Assembly: GCA_013399015.1 (NCBI GenBank) | Contig: VWZX01006702.1 | Location: forward strand, 1,550,001-1,614,000 | DNA length: 64,000 nt | Reading direction: 5' to 3' | DNA from: Galbula dea | Lineage: Eukaryota; Chordata; Aves; Piciformes; Galbulidae | In this document: piece after piece, positions 63,012 to 64,000 of the stretch | How positions within the stretch are numbered: the first letter of the stretch is position 1 | Layout of the letters: each line of letters starts with the position of its first letter | Notes under the pieces: model-generated | What the model saw: the letters and a program-made list of their open reading frames with translations, nothing else | Database searches by the model: none | Told to the model about the DNA's origin: nothing | Made by a program: the position numbers and the translations under genes

Positions 63012-64000
63012 TTGGAAAGAATTTGTTTAGCATCTTTTATAATGCATGTAAGGTATGTTGTGGCTGAATCCAAAACACTGCTGAGAACCTTTGGCTCCAG
63101 TGAAGCTGATGAAAGAGCAGAGGCAGTCAACACCACTTAAAATTTAGATCCTGGTCTCTACAGAAATACTGCGCTGAGATTAATCAGACACTGGATTCAA
63201 GCAAAGAGTTAAATCTGAAAAGTAAAGCATGCACTTTTAAACATCTCCTAAATTGCTTATAACTGCACAAAATACCACAGGGTGCATGTGAGCACCCCCA
63301 CATGAGGCTGAATTGCAGCCAGATAAAATATCCTGCAGCTTTTTTGCTGATAATCCTGATGAAAGAGAGGCTTACTGTGAAAGAAAGAAAATGTAGGAAA
63401 GATTTGTAGATAAGTGATCATTATAATTCAATGACCTGGGGTAGGACATGACAGAAACAACGTTATTTGATGAATCATTGAAAACTGTACAGGGAAGAGT
63501 GGCAAACCTTTCTAGATTGTTTCCAGAGTCTGGACATTTCTGTCTAAGTTAATATATTCACTGCAATGATATGGCAGAACTGCAGTGTGACAACATAGCT
63601 AGGTCCATCAAAACCTGGTACACAGAGGCAAAGATTAAAATACCAGTGTAAAAGGGACAAATGTATTGCAAAACAGACACAGCTGTGAGCATAGAGAACT
63701 TAGCTGGGCACAGCTTTATAGAATTACTAGATCTCATCTTCACCTGAAAACATCTTTAGTGGGGCAGGGCTTTAAATTAAATGCAGTCCCTCCTAGATAA
63801 GAGCAGTAGATAGTCCTTCATGATGGCTGAGTGGAACAGACAGAAAGCTAAACAAACCAATGTCTTTGTGTTTAGGTACTAGTATTATCAAGCCTGTACT
63901 TTCAAAACTAGTGCCTGGGCTCTCCCTCCCCTCACTCCCATTATTATATTTATTTCTAAAATCAGGATGATTTTTAAAATAGCAATTCTGGATGTATTTT
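63012..64000. other. Right-edge stretch, nothing recognised
   Basis: AT-rich DNA without gene or mobile element. A small hairpin GGGTGC-ATGTGA-GCACCC is at about 63281-63298. Confidence 0.45.

Noticed and set aside
1..64000. tRNA, rRNA, known microRNA, CRISPR, operon or viral genes
   Set aside because: No cloverleaf box pair, known mature microRNA seed, regular spaced repeat array or viral protein motif was noticed by eye. A covariance-model scan would be decisive and was not possible.

Overview
The window is vertebrate, almost certainly bird, nuclear DNA. Six fragments carry the signature of CR1 LINEs. The clearest are the 3' ends at about 8890-8946 and 14861-14940, with the 'GGTTGGACTAGATGATC...GTCCCTTCC' core; the copy at 14861-14940 closes with the tandem ATTCTGTG octamer usual in avian CR1. 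The sequence outside two islands is AT-rich and CpG-poor, repeats are sparse, and no prokaryotic or viral gene layout is present. Four isolated single N bases (8443, 9313, 12401, 57002) show a draft assembly with unresolved bases.

No protein-coding gene could be identified with confidence. Open frames of 60-120 codons are numerous on both strands, but their number and length are what chance gives in 64 kb. The frames of up to 264 codons at 57.9-58.8 kb lie in a CpG island, where stop codons are rare. The only gene-like hint outside the islands is at the extreme left edge (minus strand, about 124-575). Two short open stretches there can be joined in phase through a strong donor and a reasonable acceptor, and would end in a membrane-spanning tail. 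I rate this low.

Layout: 1-8.07 kb is AT-rich unique sequence with the left-edge exon candidates. 8.08-8.95 kb is a CR1 3' fragment carrying a perfect 294-bp tandem duplication split by one N, probably an assembly error. 9.27-9.84 kb is a compact CpG island, the likely promoter of an unidentified transcript. 9.85-52.6 kb is a long gene-poor stretch holding CR1 pieces at 14.9, 25.5-26.1 and 49.0 kb, a stem-loop element at 14.6 kb, a 49-bp near-perfect inverted repeat 3.2 kb apart (20987-21035 and 24187-24235), and several AT-rich blocks that look like conserved enhancers from their motif content. 52.6-59.1 kb is a broad domain of CpG clusters alternating with homeodomain/TCF-type AT-rich blocks, ending in the main CpG island at 57.93-59.11 kb. 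This arrangement is common at promoters of developmental regulators, but no coding exon is recognisable. 59.1-64 kb is again repeat-poor intergenic or intronic DNA with two minus-strand CR1 3' ends and a perfect 11-bp hairpin.

What the window most plausibly holds is the regulatory and intergenic space between two CpG-island promoters whose coding exons are mostly outside it or too short to recognise unaided. The most interesting unexplained structure is the 49-bp inverted-repeat pair bracketing 3.15 kb of homeodomain-motif-rich sequence.
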